Program-made: the position numbers and the translations under genes
The notes under the pieces: model-generated
Databases searched by the model: none
What the model was told of the DNA's origin: nothing
What the model saw: the letters and a program-made list of their open reading frames with translations, nothing else
Source: Psychrobacter sp. JB385
Lineage (GTDB): Bacteria; Pseudomonadota; Gammaproteobacteria; Pseudomonadales; Moraxellaceae
Direction: 5' to 3'
DNA: 64,000 nucleotides
NCBI RefSeq assembly: GCF_900163785.1
Contig: NZ_FUKN01000013.1
Location: 865,578 to 929,577 of the forward strand
Shown: piece by piece, positions 1-10,700 of the stretch
Layout of the letters: each line of letters begins with the position of its first letter
Numbering within the stretch: position 1 is the stretch's first letter

Positions 1-40
1 TGGTTATCAATATATTTAGAATATAAGTGCTGAAATTACC

Positions 41-964
41 ATGATACAACGGAAATTAGCAGACAATTTAAACTGGACATTACTGCACGTATTAATTGCT
101 ATATGCGAAGAGGGGAGTATTAGTGCGGCGGCTGATCGTCTCAATATTACCCAATCTGCTGTTAGTCAAAGTCTCAAAAAGCTTGAAGAGCAACTCGAAA
201 GCCAGCTTGTTATTCGTAATACCAAGCCGCTGGAGCTTACACCGATTGGTCGCTATTGTCTTCAAGTGGCTCAAACAATATTCACTGAGATTACGTCTAT
301 TGAAGCGATGAAAGGTACTAACTTACATCTATTGGAAGGTCATATTAAACTGTTGGTTGCTAGTCGACTGCACAATCCAAAATATAATGATTTTTTAGTC
401 TATTTCAAAAAAAAGTATCCAAATATTACGCTAGATTTGACGGTCAAATCTAGTATGGATATTTTAAATGATTTAAAGCAAAAAAATCCCGCTATTGGTA
501 TTTGTTTAGCAAAGCATACATCCGATACACTCAATCAAAAGATGCTCTTCAATCAACGTTATTATCTATATTGTGGCTATCACCATCCTTTATTTTCGGT
601 GAAGGAATTGAGTTTTAGTAATATATTAGAAGAAAATTTTATTGCATTTAATAGCGAAGCGATTGGTGATGTTCTCTCGCCAATAATGTTATTTAAAGAA
701 GCCCATGATTTTACTGGCCATGTTAGTGCTTATACAAATAATTTAGATGAGCTGGTTCGATTGATTTACACAGGATATGGTATAGGCGCTTTGCCAGATC
801 AGTTTGTTGCTGCGACTCATCTCGCATCTAAGCTTAGACGCCTGCCCCCAAGTGATGGGATTGCGGACATACCTATATATATTTTCTGGCACAAGCATCG
901 CGCTTTGTCCGCTATTGAAGCCAAATTTATCGAGGAAATTATAGAATTTGATGTGTCTCTTTGA
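41..964 (+). CDS. LysR-family transcriptional regulator
   Basis: A 307-residue protein with the LysR layout. The N-terminal winged helix-turn-helix lies at about residues 13-72 and contains GSISAAADRLNITQSAVSQ, the usual recognition-helix pattern. It is followed by a linker and a periplasmic-binding-protein-like effector domain up to about residue 300. Length is normal for the family. Only 40 bases precede the ATG and no strong Shine-Dalgarno sequence is seen, so the start is the least certain part. The usual divergent target gene would lie outside the window, so the regulon cannot be named. The gene to its right is a tRNA on the opposite strand. Confidence 0.85.
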   Translation: MIQRKLADNLNWTLLHVLIAICEEGSISAAADRLNITQSAVSQSLKKLEEQLESQLVIRNTKPLELTPIGRYCLQVAQTIFTEITSIEAMKGTNLHLLEGHIKLLVASRLHNPKYNDFLVYFKKKYPNITLDLTVKSSMDILNDLKQKNPAIGICLAKHTSDTLNQKMLFNQRYYLYCGYHHPLFSVKELSFSNILEENFIAFNSEAIGDVLSPIMLFKEAHDFTGHVSAYTNNLDELVRLIYTGYGIGALPDQFVAATHLASKLRRLPPSDGIADIPIYIFWHKHRALSAIEAKFIEEIIEFDVSL

Positions 965-1121
965 TAGATATTCTATAAAGAGCATACTATCTGATTTAAA
1001 ATGAAATGGTGGATGGTAACAGGTGTGTCTTGAATGGTGATTATCATTGATTATTATGTTCGGTCGTTAGCTTGGATGACATCTATCATTGTTTTTTGTT
1101 CACTGTCTTCTGATGGAGAAT

Positions 1122-1153
1122 AAAAAACCCCATAACGTATAGGCTATGGGGTT
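1122..1153 (-). terminator. Terminator downstream of tRNA-Arg
   Basis: An inverted repeat with arms AACCCCATA and TATGGGGTT encloses a 10-base loop. On the minus strand it is followed by a run of six T. It sits 17 bases beyond the tRNA 3' end and fits a rho-independent terminator. Confidence 0.75.
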
Positions 1154-1169
1154 ATATGATACTAATTGA

Positions 1170-1245
1170 TGGTGCGCCCACAGGGACTTGAACCCCGATC
1201 GGTCGCTTAGGAGGCAACTGCTCTATCCTGTTAAGCTATAGGCGC
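1170..1245 (-). tRNA. tRNA-Arg (anticodon CCT)
   Basis: The reverse complement folds as a complete cloverleaf of 76 bases. The acceptor stem is GCGCCTA/TGGGCGC, the D arm begins GCTT and closes with GAGC, the anticodon arm is GTTGC-CTCCTAA-GCGAC giving anticodon CCT, and the T arm has loop TTCAAGT. The 3' ACCA is encoded. CCT reads AGG codons. No integrase lies beside it, so it does not look like an occupied attachment site in this strain. Confidence 0.93.
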
Positions 1246-1315
1246 ACTATGGAGTGACATTGTAGGAAAAAGCCATCATAAAAGCAATCCACAAAGCCCA
1301 AATAGAGGCAATTTA

Positions 1316-2131
1316 TCATGGTTTGCCGTTACTAAGAGCATCAGCGACGTCTACAGAAGTCTCATTTGATGGTTTTTCTGATGAGGTGGTTGGACTAAAC
1401 AAATCATTAACACTGTTTTTATAACCTTCGATATTATTATAGTCATGTTTTTTTAATATATCTTGCCCCGCACTAGAAAGTAAGAAATTACGAAAATTAA
1501 TCGCAGCAGTGTTATCAGTCAAAATAACACCTTCAAGCATTTGATCGCCTTTGAGCGCATAGCTATAGGAATTTAGTGTGCGAGTATCGGTATGATTATC
1601 ATCACCTATTTCCATATCCGTGCTATCTTCAATAATTGAGTCTTTATTATCTTCAACAATTTGACTGCTATCAGATTTGTTTTGGTTGATTTTATCTTGA
1701 GCCGCCTTTAGCTCTGCCTGTAAAGGCGCTAGTTGTTTTTTGGGTAGACTACTGTTTGAAATAATCATGTCTGTACTGACAATGAAGTCTGAGTTCACTT
1801 CATTGCTAAAAGCGTCATCAGACAGGGTTAGTAAAGTACGAGAAGGCACGTAGTTTGCCTCAACCTTGATGCTTGGATAACGTGATTCAAAACGGATAAT
1901 GACCTCGTCTAACGCCTCTTGTAAGCTTTTTTCGGCTTGTATATGTAACATACTATCGGAGGTAGGCGTTTCGCTATCGTCTTCAGCGATTACCTTAGGT
2001 TCGTTTTCACTAGCCATGATAGGCAGTGGATTGGTATTTTTACGGTTATTAACCCATAACCAAGTGAAGAGAGCAATACAAAGTATCAACAGTAAAATTA
2101 GTCCAGCTATCAGTAGCTTGTAGTCTTTCAT
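1316..2131 (-). CDS. Membrane-anchored protein with a truncated ModA-like binding fold
   Basis: About 271 residues from the ATG at 2131; a TTG 33 bases upstream would add 11 residues but has no better ribosome site. A single hydrophobic helix near the N-terminus (YKLLIAGLILLLILCIALF) anchors it. About residues 80-130 resemble the start of molybdate/sulfate-type solute-binding proteins (LHIQAEKSLQEALDEVIIRF). The C-terminal part resembles their end (AAINFRNFLLSSAGQDILKK). The central ligand-binding lobe of a normal 240-residue domain is missing and is replaced by an acidic low-complexity stretch. No ModB or ModC permease or ATPase is adjacent. A sensor, scaffold or decayed transporter component are all possible; the function is unknown. 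It lies 66 bases after the gene that starts at 2710 and may be cotranscribed with it. Confidence 0.6.
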   Translation of the reverse strand: MKDYKLLIAGLILLLILCIALFTWLWVNNRKNTNPLPIMASENEPKVIAEDDSETPTSDSMLHIQAEKSLQEALDEVIIRFESRYPSIKVEANYVPSRTLLTLSDDAFSNEVNSDFIVSTDMIISNSSLPKKQLAPLQAELKAAQDKINQNKSDSSQIVEDNKDSIIEDSTDMEIGDDNHTDTRTLNSYSYALKGDQMLEGVILTDNTAAINFRNFLLSSAGQDILKKHDYNNIEGYKNSVNDLFSPTTSSEKPSNETSVDVADALSNGKP

Positions 2132-2197
2132 ATGTGACCGATCTTCTGTTCGTGAGTGATTCAAAGGTGACGTGAGACACGTGACCTGTTATTTAAT

Positions 2198-2710
2198 TTA
2201 AAGCGGTTGATGCAGCACTTCATCAGTTAACTCTGCCAACATTTCTGCAAAAACGTCCTTTTTTACAGCAGGTACGTCACCTTGATTGCCCGTATGATTG
2301 CTTTCACCAATCTCAGCGGGAGAGGCGTTTGAAGAGGAAATCGGTTGGCTGTCAATCGCTTTTACAGATGCTTGATGGGCTGCTAGTGGCGACTGTCCTT
2401 TCATGAGCTTATCTTTAAGCCATTTAAAACCATGGGTCTCCCACCATGCTTCGAAGCGTGGTAATGTGCTGCCATGCACTGCCATAGGCAAATTTAACGT
2501 CCGCAATTTTTGTGACAATATAGGATCGCTAATGGCTTGGTGAATACTGAGGTAAAGCCCACTGCTGTCATCGGTATAGAGGCGCTTATTTTGCCATGAT
2601 CTGTCATCGATTTTCATACGCGGCAGCTGCCATAACTCGCCACGATAATACACCACGTATACGCGTTGTTTTGGATGTACAAAAATAGCATCAATGGGGC
2701 GTAAAAGCAT
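2198..2710 (-). CDS. Hypothetical protein
   Basis: A 170-residue protein I do not recognise. The first 110 residues look folded, rich in aromatic residues and beta-strand pattern (VYVVYYRGELWQLPRM), with a W-rich stretch FEAWWETHGFKWLKD. The rest is a low-complexity Ser/Asn/Ala tail ending in an acidic helix. No signal peptide, membrane helix or metal motif is seen. It is upstream of the ModA-like gene on the same strand and may form a two-gene operon with it. The left part of recC is divergent from it. Confidence 0.6.
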   Translation of the reverse strand: MLLRPIDAIFVHPKQRVYVVYYRGELWQLPRMKIDDRSWQNKRLYTDDSSGLYLSIHQAISDPILSQKLRTLNLPMAVHGSTLPRFEAWWETHGFKWLKDKLMKGQSPLAAHQASVKAIDSQPISSSNASPAEIGESNHTGNQGDVPAVKKDVFAEMLAELTDEVLHQPL

Positions 2711-3100
2711 AATGTTAATTCATTCCGTGAATGATAAAAGTTAAGTTTATGTAATGTGTTGGAAATCAATTCAAAGGGCAGTGGTCTTCTTTCTTTTTTT
2801 AGTAGCTATGAATAGAACCATAAAACGACACTCATCGTCGCAAGTTATTATAATCCTGACATCTACACTAGTAAACGATAACCATCAATGGCACACTGAG
2901 ACTGCCATTATTTATATTCATAAATAGTATGCTAGCAGAAATGCAACACGGTCACGACTGTCAAATATGTATTGATGAGTACGGTTTGTGGCTTGATTTT
3001 AGTCTCCTCGCTACCCTTAATTTCAGATTTTTTTGTCTTTTTTGCTTTAATTTGTGTTTGTCGGTCTTATTATCCTACTACTCCAATCAGATTATCCGCT
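2711..3100. other. Divergent intergenic region ahead of recC
   Basis: About 390 bases between the minus-strand hypothetical gene and recC. Open frames that run into recC from 2929 or 2972 encode a hydrophobic stretch unlike any RecC and are best read as chance extensions. I see no strong promoter, hairpin or RNA gene; promoters for both flanking units must lie here. Confidence 0.4.
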
Positions 3101-6100
3101 ATGTTTACCATTATTCAGTCGCACCGTACCGAAAAACTCGTCGATCAATTGCTTGTGCAATATCAGTCAAAGAACCAATCTGTGTTCGAGCCTTTTATTG
3201 TCATTGTGCCTTCTATGGTATTGGGTGACTGGTTGGACAAGACGATTGCCAGTCGTGCTGGCATTAGTACGTTGGTGCGTACCAAATTTTGGGGTCAATA
3301 TCAGTGGACGCTGATGCAGGACGTGCTAAGTCGCCATAATGACTATGTGTTAGAGCATAACCCTGAGATGGCTGTGTTAAATGTGCCTGAAGTTGCCGTA
3401 TTATCGCCAACAGTGATGCAGTGGCGACTGTTTGGATATCTGACTTATTATCAAGAGTTGATTGTCAAAAATGAAGCGCATCCTGTACATCCGCTACTAG
3501 CCTCTTTGATTGATGAGCCAAAAGAAAATGGGCAACAAGACGCGCCACAGTCAGACATGGTACAACCAGATAAGGCGCAACAAGATGCGCGTATTTGGCA
3601 GCTGGCCAGTGATTTGGCTAGAGTGTTTAACCGTTACTTAACTCATCGTGAGGATTGGCTGGCGTTATGGTCACATAATAAGCCACTGAATGTAGATGCA
3701 CTGATCGCAGACAAAGACGCGTTATCATTGCGCTTTGACAAATATGCGCGCGGTACGCCTGAATGGTTGGTGGAGCATTATGTGGAGCTGGAAGCTGCGC
3801 AGCGATTCTTATGGTCGCATTTGTTTGCTGATGTTCATCAGCACCGTGTGACCATTGAGGACAACTTTTGGTCAGCTTTGAAGCACAATCAGGCAAATGA
3901 GCGTGATCAATTGCCTAAGGTATTGCGCATTTTTACCATTCAACAATTGCCTCAGACTGAGCTTGATTTTTTACAGCGCTTATCGCAATACATGGACATC
4001 ACCTTATTACACTACAATCCCTCAAAGCTATTTTGGGCAGATATCGTCGATAAGTCGTGGTTACAGCGTCAACAAATTATCAATCCTGAAAGTGTGTTTT
4101 TACGCGATTATGGTCACAGCTTGCTGTCACGTTTGGGCAAACAGTCTCGTGATACCTTTGCCATGCTTGCCAATCTATCAGGTAATGAGCAGTACCAAGA
4201 GGCGCTTGTAGAATGGCAAGACAATTTTGATGATGGGTTTGGTGATGAGACTGATCAAGGTGTTAATGACAATATCTATAATAATGATGACACTTATCAG
4301 CAGACGCAACATAGCCCAAGCTTATTGCGACGTTTGCAAAACGATGTATTGATGTTGGATGAGCAATCAACACAACAAGCGACAGCGGCAAAAGTGTCAG
4401 AAGCGGTCAGTCAGCAAATTGAGTTGGGCTTTGAGCAAGAAGCGTCAGATACGCCTTGGTACGACGATGAGGTGCTAGAAAATAAACGCTTTGAAAAGGA
4501 TCGTTTTTGGGACATATCGTCGCAAGATAATAGCCTAAGCATTCATTCATGCCATAATTTACAACGTCAGCTTGAAGTGCTGCGTATCATGATTGGGCGC
4601 TGGCTCAACGAACCCACTAAACCCAATGAAAAAAAACGCCACATATCTGACATTGTGGTGTTGCTACCCGATGTTGAGCGCCATCATGCACTCATTGGAT
4701 CTATATTCGTCAGTGGTAAAGGTCAAGATGGTTTGACTCTGCCTGCAAAGGTAACGGGTGTTGTCGATACTGATATTCGTCAGTTATGGGAAGCCATTAT
4801 CGGGTTCTACAAATTATTAGGCAGTCATAGCGCCCGTTTTGAAGCAGCTGAGGTTTTAGACTGGCTGATGTTGCCGCCTTTGTTTGAAAGCTTTGGCCTG
4901 ACTCATGAGCAAATGAGCCGTGGTTGCGATTTATTGATAGAAGCAGGTTTTATCCGCGGGTTTGATGAGCGACACCTCAAGCAAACCTTAGACGCTAATG
5001 ACTACGATTATCGCTTTAGTTTTGCTCAAGCATTAGACAGATTGGCTTTAGGACTGGTGATGCCAGAGGCCAGTTTGAGCGATTGTTTATATCCTTTACA
5101 TGAAGATGATTGGGCGAATACAGCAATGCCTGAGATGAGTTTGCCGTTGCCACAAGTGAGCCTAAATGACGCGATGATTGTAGAGGCCCTTAGCCGTATC
5201 TATATAGGTTTGGTTGAGCGGCGTGACGATCATACACAAAGAATGAAAGCCGAAGACTGGCTCGATCAGATTGAGACGCAAGTGATCCATCGTTACTTTG
5301 GCGATGTCGATCAGACGCGGACGATGCGCGCCATATATAACGCCATGAACGGCTTTAAGTCAAGTTTGCGCGCCAATCGTCATTATAGACAGTATTCTAG
5401 TGGTGATAGTGCTAATCAAGAAGTTGAGCAAAGGCTGGCAGGTGTTGAGCAGCTACCATTAAAGCTAAGCTTTATGTTAGACAGTATCGAGGACGAGTTA
5501 GAAAGTCAGCAAGTTAGTGCTGAGCCAACGGGCGTGATTACGTTTGGTCGATTTGGCGCACTTAGGAACGTGCCTTTTGAATTGGTTGTCATGCTTAACA
5601 TGGATCTCTCTGAGTTTCCTGCGCGTGACCGTGATAATCGATATGACTTGATTAAAGCCACTAATGCTCGTCGCGGTGATAGAGTCAGTGAAGATGATGA
5701 CAATGGCGCATTTTTGGATGCGCTGCTATGTGCACGTAGTGCGTGCTGGATATTTTATAATGGTCAAAGCCTAACGGATACGCATGAGCACTTACCAGCC
5801 AATCCAGTCAGTGAGTTGCTACAGTTTTTGCAGGGTGAAGTACAGTGGCAAGTAAATTCGCTTGAAACCTTGCCTGAAAATATCGATCCAACGACTGAGA
5901 GTCTCAAACGCTATTTACCTAAATTGATTAAACAATGGCTGGTGACTGAGCATCCAGCACTGCCTTTTCATCGTAGCCTGTTTGAGACAGACGTGGAAGA
6001 CGATGGTGAGCAGGAAGTCCAGAGTAACGCATCTGTCAGTGAGGGTCAGTCCACTGTTGACGCTCATGATCATCATTTCGTCACAGTATCCGATGAACTA

Positions 6101-7633
6101 GATACTTTATTAAATAAAGCCATGCGTAAAACCAAATTGGCACAAAAAAAACAATTTCCACCCGCGCCATTATGGCAGGCTGTGTTCAACACCTTAAACG
6201 GTAGAGTAGCTAGTGAGCACGCGCAATTGGTTGGCTTACCAAATAGAGCACAGTACGAAGCAATCGCGACGATGCTTGGTCAAGGCATTGGTCAATTGGG
6301 AAAAATAGATGACCAGACTTTGTCTGTATTGACTGATATGTTAGCGCTAGATCATATTCCTGATGTCAATAGTACGACTAAAGTGCTTGCTGATACCTTA
6401 TTTGATATTGGAGAGATAGATATCGAAGGAGGGTTGGTCTATCAGGTACGTCACCCTGCCAAAGCATTTTTACGTACTCAAAAAGTGCATGTGGTACAAG
6501 GCGAAGAAGCGATGGCGTATCAAGAGCCGTTATTTTTGGATAATCTGACGACTTATCAGATCAAAGAGCATTTGATTCAGTCATTGGTGGCCGATGCAAC
6601 TGCGTCAAGTGAGGGTGATGTATCCATTGAAAACGCCAACGCCACTATGATGTATCAAAAAATGATACCAGCAGGGGTGGCTCGCCAAACCACCATACCT
6701 AACCAAAAGCAAAAATTACAACAGCAATGTGCCGAATTTAGAGAACAACTAATTGCTAATGGATTCGATGGTCTCAGCATGGGCGATGATTACGATGAGT
6801 CATTAGAGAGCAATGGTTTGCAGCTGCTTACCCCAACGATAGAAAAACCTGTTGAAGTCAGAGATTTGGCAATACTCTTAAATGCGAGCCATCATCAATC
6901 AGACAGCGATTCAAATTGTCAGGCAACAATAGAAACATGGCGTACACTACTGCCTACTTCTATTAAAATAAAAGGCTCAGTACCGATATTAGTGCCCGTG
7001 TCAGCACCGTCATCAGTATTGACAGACACGGATAACCAGCCAAACCTGTCTTATGCTGAGCAATCCCCCAAGCAGTGGTTAAATATCTTACCCAACTCAG
7101 CCAGTCCCAGACACTTACTCAAGTTTTGGTTATCGCATTTATATTGGCAAGTCGCCAGACGCACCACTACTGAACAAGTGGCATTGAATGATGGTGTCAG
7201 CATTTGGCGCTTTAATAAACCCAGCTCACAAGTGGATAGTTATAAAAATGCGATGACATTTAGACTAAGTCCTATTGTGTATGAAGATGCTGTCATTGAG
7301 CTGATCAAGTGGGCGATTTTTGGCAATCTGTCAGGACAAGTACCGATTACACTATTGCCTGAGTATGCACTCAGTTACCTTGGTAAGTGCGCAAAAGCTG
7401 AAGAAAATGAGAGCACAACTGAGCGTTATTGGCCAAAACGAGCAGATTTTTCTGACTGGTTAAGGCCTAGCTATCATTCAGACGCGGTATACGATACTTG
7501 CGCGCAACATGCCATTTGGCAGTATCTATTGCGTGATCAAGATGCTTTTAAGGCGCTATCAGGGGCATTGACCACTTTGGCGCAACCACTGTATGAGCCG
7601 ATGTTTTCTGCATTAAGCGGTTTAGATAATTAG
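3101..7633 (+). CDS. recC: Exodeoxyribonuclease V subunit gamma (RecC)
   Basis: RecC is the subunit of the RecBCD helicase-nuclease that splits the duplex and scans for Chi. It acts in double-strand-break repair and in degradation of foreign linear DNA. The start at 3101 gives MFTIIQSHRTEKLVDQLL, which aligns with the E. coli RecC N-terminus (short strand, HSNR/SHR, helix). The helicase-like domain I follows. The block around residue 475 (SLSIHSCHN) matches the conserved SLQLHSCHS region, and GVITFGRFGALRNVPF with VVMLNMDLSEFPARD matches the inactive nuclease-like core. At about 1510 residues it is roughly 390 longer than the E. coli protein. The excess lies in acidic, Gln/Asn-rich inserts (about residues 370-460 and 960-1010 and the C-terminal third). 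recB follows after 96 bases. Confidence 0.93.
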   Translation: MFTIIQSHRTEKLVDQLLVQYQSKNQSVFEPFIVIVPSMVLGDWLDKTIASRAGISTLVRTKFWGQYQWTLMQDVLSRHNDYVLEHNPEMAVLNVPEVAVLSPTVMQWRLFGYLTYYQELIVKNEAHPVHPLLASLIDEPKENGQQDAPQSDMVQPDKAQQDARIWQLASDLARVFNRYLTHREDWLALWSHNKPLNVDALIADKDALSLRFDKYARGTPEWLVEHYVELEAAQRFLWSHLFADVHQHRVTIEDNFWSALKHNQANERDQLPKVLRIFTIQQLPQTELDFLQRLSQYMDITLLHYNPSKLFWADIVDKSWLQRQQIINPESVFLRDYGHSLLSRLGKQSRDTFAMLANLSGNEQYQEALVEWQDNFDDGFGDETDQGVNDNIYNNDDTYQQTQHSPSLLRRLQNDVLMLDEQSTQQATAAKVSEAVSQQIELGFEQEASDTPWYDDEVLENKRFEKDRFWDISSQDNSLSIHSCHNLQRQLEVLRIMIGRWLNEPTKPNEKKRHISDIVVLLPDVERHHALIGSIFVSGKGQDGLTLPAKVTGVVDTDIRQLWEAIIGFYKLLGSHSARFEAAEVLDWLMLPPLFESFGLTHEQMSRGCDLLIEAGFIRGFDERHLKQTLDANDYDYRFSFAQALDRLALGLVMPEASLSDCLYPLHEDDWANTAMPEMSLPLPQVSLNDAMIVEALSRIYIGLVERRDDHTQRMKAEDWLDQIETQVIHRYFGDVDQTRTMRAIYNAMNGFKSSLRANRHYRQYSSGDSANQEVEQRLAGVEQLPLKLSFMLDSIEDELESQQVSAEPTGVITFGRFGALRNVPFELVVMLNMDLSEFPARDRDNRYDLIKATNARRGDRVSEDDDNGAFLDALLCARSACWIFYNGQSLTDTHEHLPANPVSELLQFLQGEVQWQVNSLETLPENIDPTTESLKRYLPKLIKQWLVTEHPALPFHRSLFETDVEDDGEQEVQSNASVSEGQSTVDAHDHHFVTVSDELDTLLNKAMRKTKLAQKKQFPPAPLWQAVFNTLNGRVASEHAQLVGLPNRAQYEAIATMLGQGIGQLGKIDDQTLSVLTDMLALDHIPDVNSTTKVLADTLFDIGEIDIEGGLVYQVRHPAKAFLRTQKVHVVQGEEAMAYQEPLFLDNLTTYQIKEHLIQSLVADATASSEGDVSIENANATMMYQKMIPAGVARQTTIPNQKQKLQQQCAEFREQLIANGFDGLSMGDDYDESLESNGLQLLTPTIEKPVEVRDLAILLNASHHQSDSDSNCQATIETWRTLLPTSIKIKGSVPILVPVSAPSSVLTDTDNQPNLSYAEQSPKQWLNILPNSASPRHLLKFWLSHLYWQVARRTTTEQVALNDGVSIWRFNKPSSQVDSYKNAMTFRLSPIVYEDAVIELIKWAIFGNLSGQVPITLLPEYALSYLGKCAKAEENESTTERYWPKRADFSDWLRPSYHSDAVYDTCAQHAIWQYLLRDQDAFKALSGALTTLAQPLYEPMFSALSGLDN

Positions 7634-7729
7634 CTAGCATAAGTTTATTTCGCCCAATTCATTTTGCTTAATTTTTTTTGACCTCATAGATTTTGACCTT
7701 GTAGATAATAATGAAAAGTATCCGCTTAT

Positions 7730-10700
7730 ATGACAGACTTTAGTGACACAACTGATATCTCTACACAACCGCATTTATTTGACGACTATTTAAATGAATG
7801 TGATGATTTGACCTTGATGGCTGAGCCTAAGGCAGAGGCGATACCAGCAGTGGACGTCGAGTTAACGGGTAAGCACCTTATCGAAGCGTCGGCAGGGACT
7901 GGTAAGACGTGGACGCTAACGGGTATTGTGCTGCGCTTGTTAATTGAAGCACGGCGCGCGCCAGAGCAAATCATTGCCACGACTTTTACGCGCGCGGCTG
8001 CAGCGGAGATGCGTCAGCGTATTCATGACCGTTTGGTGGATTTTTATCAGCTATTACAATGGATTAATAATCTAAGTGCTGACACCAAGAACAGAACTAT
8101 ATTATATCCCGATGTATTACAGATAATGCCTGACAGTAAGGAGGGTAGACAAGCAGATAATGACACAAGTATTGATTCAAACGCTCAGACAGACATTGAT
8201 GAGCTTAATCAAGATTTTACCCATGACCAGCAAGTTGCAACTGAAAAGCGTGTCCAAGCAAAAGATGCGCGTGACAATTGGTTGATAGAGCAAGCCAAAT
8301 ATGTGCGCTTAGATAACATCATGCAAGATCCTATCAACTTACATTTAGTGAGTTATTTATTAGATCATGTCTATAGCTACCCGATGGCAGAGGCGTTGCG
8401 ACGCACCGCACTGGTATTAACCACATTGGATAAGCTATTTGTCGGTACGTTAGATAGTTTGGCGCAAAAATGGTTGACCGAATACAGCAGCGAAACTGGT
8501 CATCAGCAAGGTATGGCGATCATTGAAGACAGCAGTATTGAGCAAGTAACCGACAGCATCATTCATGATGAGCTGCGCCAATTTCAAAGCCGCTTATATC
8601 ATGAGCAGCCTAAGCTGTATGCATTGATGGATCAGCAAGGAAAACTGACAGCAGTGAGCGATCATAAAAAGTTTGTTTCTCGTTCGCTTAATTTTATTTC
8701 TGCGTCAATTGATGAGATTGTGGTAAGTGATTTTTCGTTTGAGGGTTACGAACGGCTTATAAATACTATTGTTGAGCACAGCGAGGAGCTTGATATTTTC
8801 TTTAAGCCTGACGGTGAGTATTATGAAGTTCCGAAAGGGCAGTTACTCAATAACCGAGATTTTTGGTCAAAAATCGTTCAAAACTTACAGGAGTTTGGTC
8901 CAGCTGCTTATAAGTTTATATCTGATAAAAATAAGAAAACCAGTAAATTGATTGAAGCTTTCCAGAAGACGGACGATATAGGTAAGCAGTTCTATAAGCC
9001 AAAAGATGGCGAAAGAGTGAACTTAATATTTAACGAGTTGCAAGTCGTTCGTGATTTCAAACGATACATTGAACAAAGTAAAAAGCTGGATGAATACATA
9101 AACACTGTTTTGGCCAATCTTAACCGTCACATTGTGCTTGCCGTACGTGATAGGCTGCCAGTGATTTTAGAAGAGCGAGGGGAGACGACCTTTAGCTTAC
9201 AAATGGTGCGTTTAAACCAAGCACTAACAGGGCGACAAGGGCATAAGCTGGCACGTTATATTCGTCATCATTATCCAGTGGCGTTAATCGACGAGTCGCA
9301 AGATATCAATGGTGAGCAAGCCATTATGATTGAAAGCATTTATTTGCCAAAAAATAAGCGAACACAAGAGCAAAAAGACAAACCATTAGGTTCTAATAAA
9401 GCCAATCGTGAGTTTTTGCTATTGGTGGGTGACCCAAAACAGGCCATTTATGGGTTTCGTGGTGGCGATGTGGCCAACTACAACTATATGAAAGCCCAGT
9501 TTGATACCAGCAGTCGTTGGACGCTCGATACCAACCGCCGCTCAAATGCCGGTGTGATTCATGCACTAAACTGCTGGTTTGGTATGCCAACAGCAACAAC
9601 TAATAATAATAAACTGTCGCAGCTGGGTGGCGGTATTTACTACCAATATATCAAAGCATCACGACCTGAAAATCAGCTGTCTTGGTTTAATCATCAAGAC
9701 ATGATAAACAGCGACTTGGTGACTGAGGTGCTCTCTGCTCAGCCAGTGAGCGTATTGCATTTGCCTAATGGTAAAGACGTCGAGCTTGAGTACGATGAGC
9801 ATGAAATCACTGCGCGTCATATTGCCACTTTGCTCAGCAGTGATCAGACACTAAAAGGCAAAGCCATTCAGCCTAGTGATATTGGCGTGCTGGCACGTGC
9901 CAAAAAAGATTTAAAGCGAGTTGAAGACGAATTAGTGAAGCTGGGCGTACCGACTTTGACTACCAGTGATGTCAGTATTTTTGAGACTATCATGGCAGAA
10001 GACTTGGCAGCACTGCTCAGCGCCATGCTGTATCCGTACCGACATGACATGATCAATCGGGTACTGACCAGTCACCTTTATGATCTCAGCATCAAAGACG
10101 TCAAAGCGATGATGACAGACCATGAATCAGGTATGGTTGAGACCGATAGCACAACGCGCGCTCATTCAAAAAATACGCCAACAACTGAGAACAAAAAAAG
10201 CTATCAAGACTTTATTACCTATCTAAAAGAAGGGGCGCAGCGCTGGCAGCATTTTGGCATATTGTCGGCGCTACATTACTTGTTGGACAGAAATCCTGTA
10301 CAGTCAAAAGGCGTTTGGCAATCTTTGGCAGCGCACGCTGACGGGGATCGGCATATCATGGATCTACGCCATTTAATGGATGTGTTGGCGCAGTATGGCA
10401 CGGGCATGGGCGAGCATGAATTGCTGGCTTGGTTTAGGCAGCACATAGATGCCGCGCCCAATAGTGATTGGGCCAAACAGTACCCACTACCGACAGAGTC
10501 TGGCGTGCAGCTGATGACTATTCATAAGTCAAAAGGGCTTGAGTTCCCTATTGTCTATGTGCTGGGTATGGGTGATGCTAGCCGAAAATCAGGCACCAAT
10601 GAGAAGTATGGATTGTATTTATATAATGCCGAGCAAGCCCCTTCCGCGTTAGCGCAGCAATCACTACAAAATCAATTGATAGGCAATCAGCGCCGTTTTT

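Noticed and set aside
1170..1245. tRNA-Arg as the attachment site of the integrase island
   Set aside because: The integrase lies 44 kb away and no second partial tRNA copy was seen near it.
2972..3100. In-frame N-terminal extension of RecC with hydrophobic segment
   Set aside because: Known RecC proteins begin at the MFTIIQSHR-like strand; the extension has no homology and would put a membrane helix on a cytosolic enzyme.
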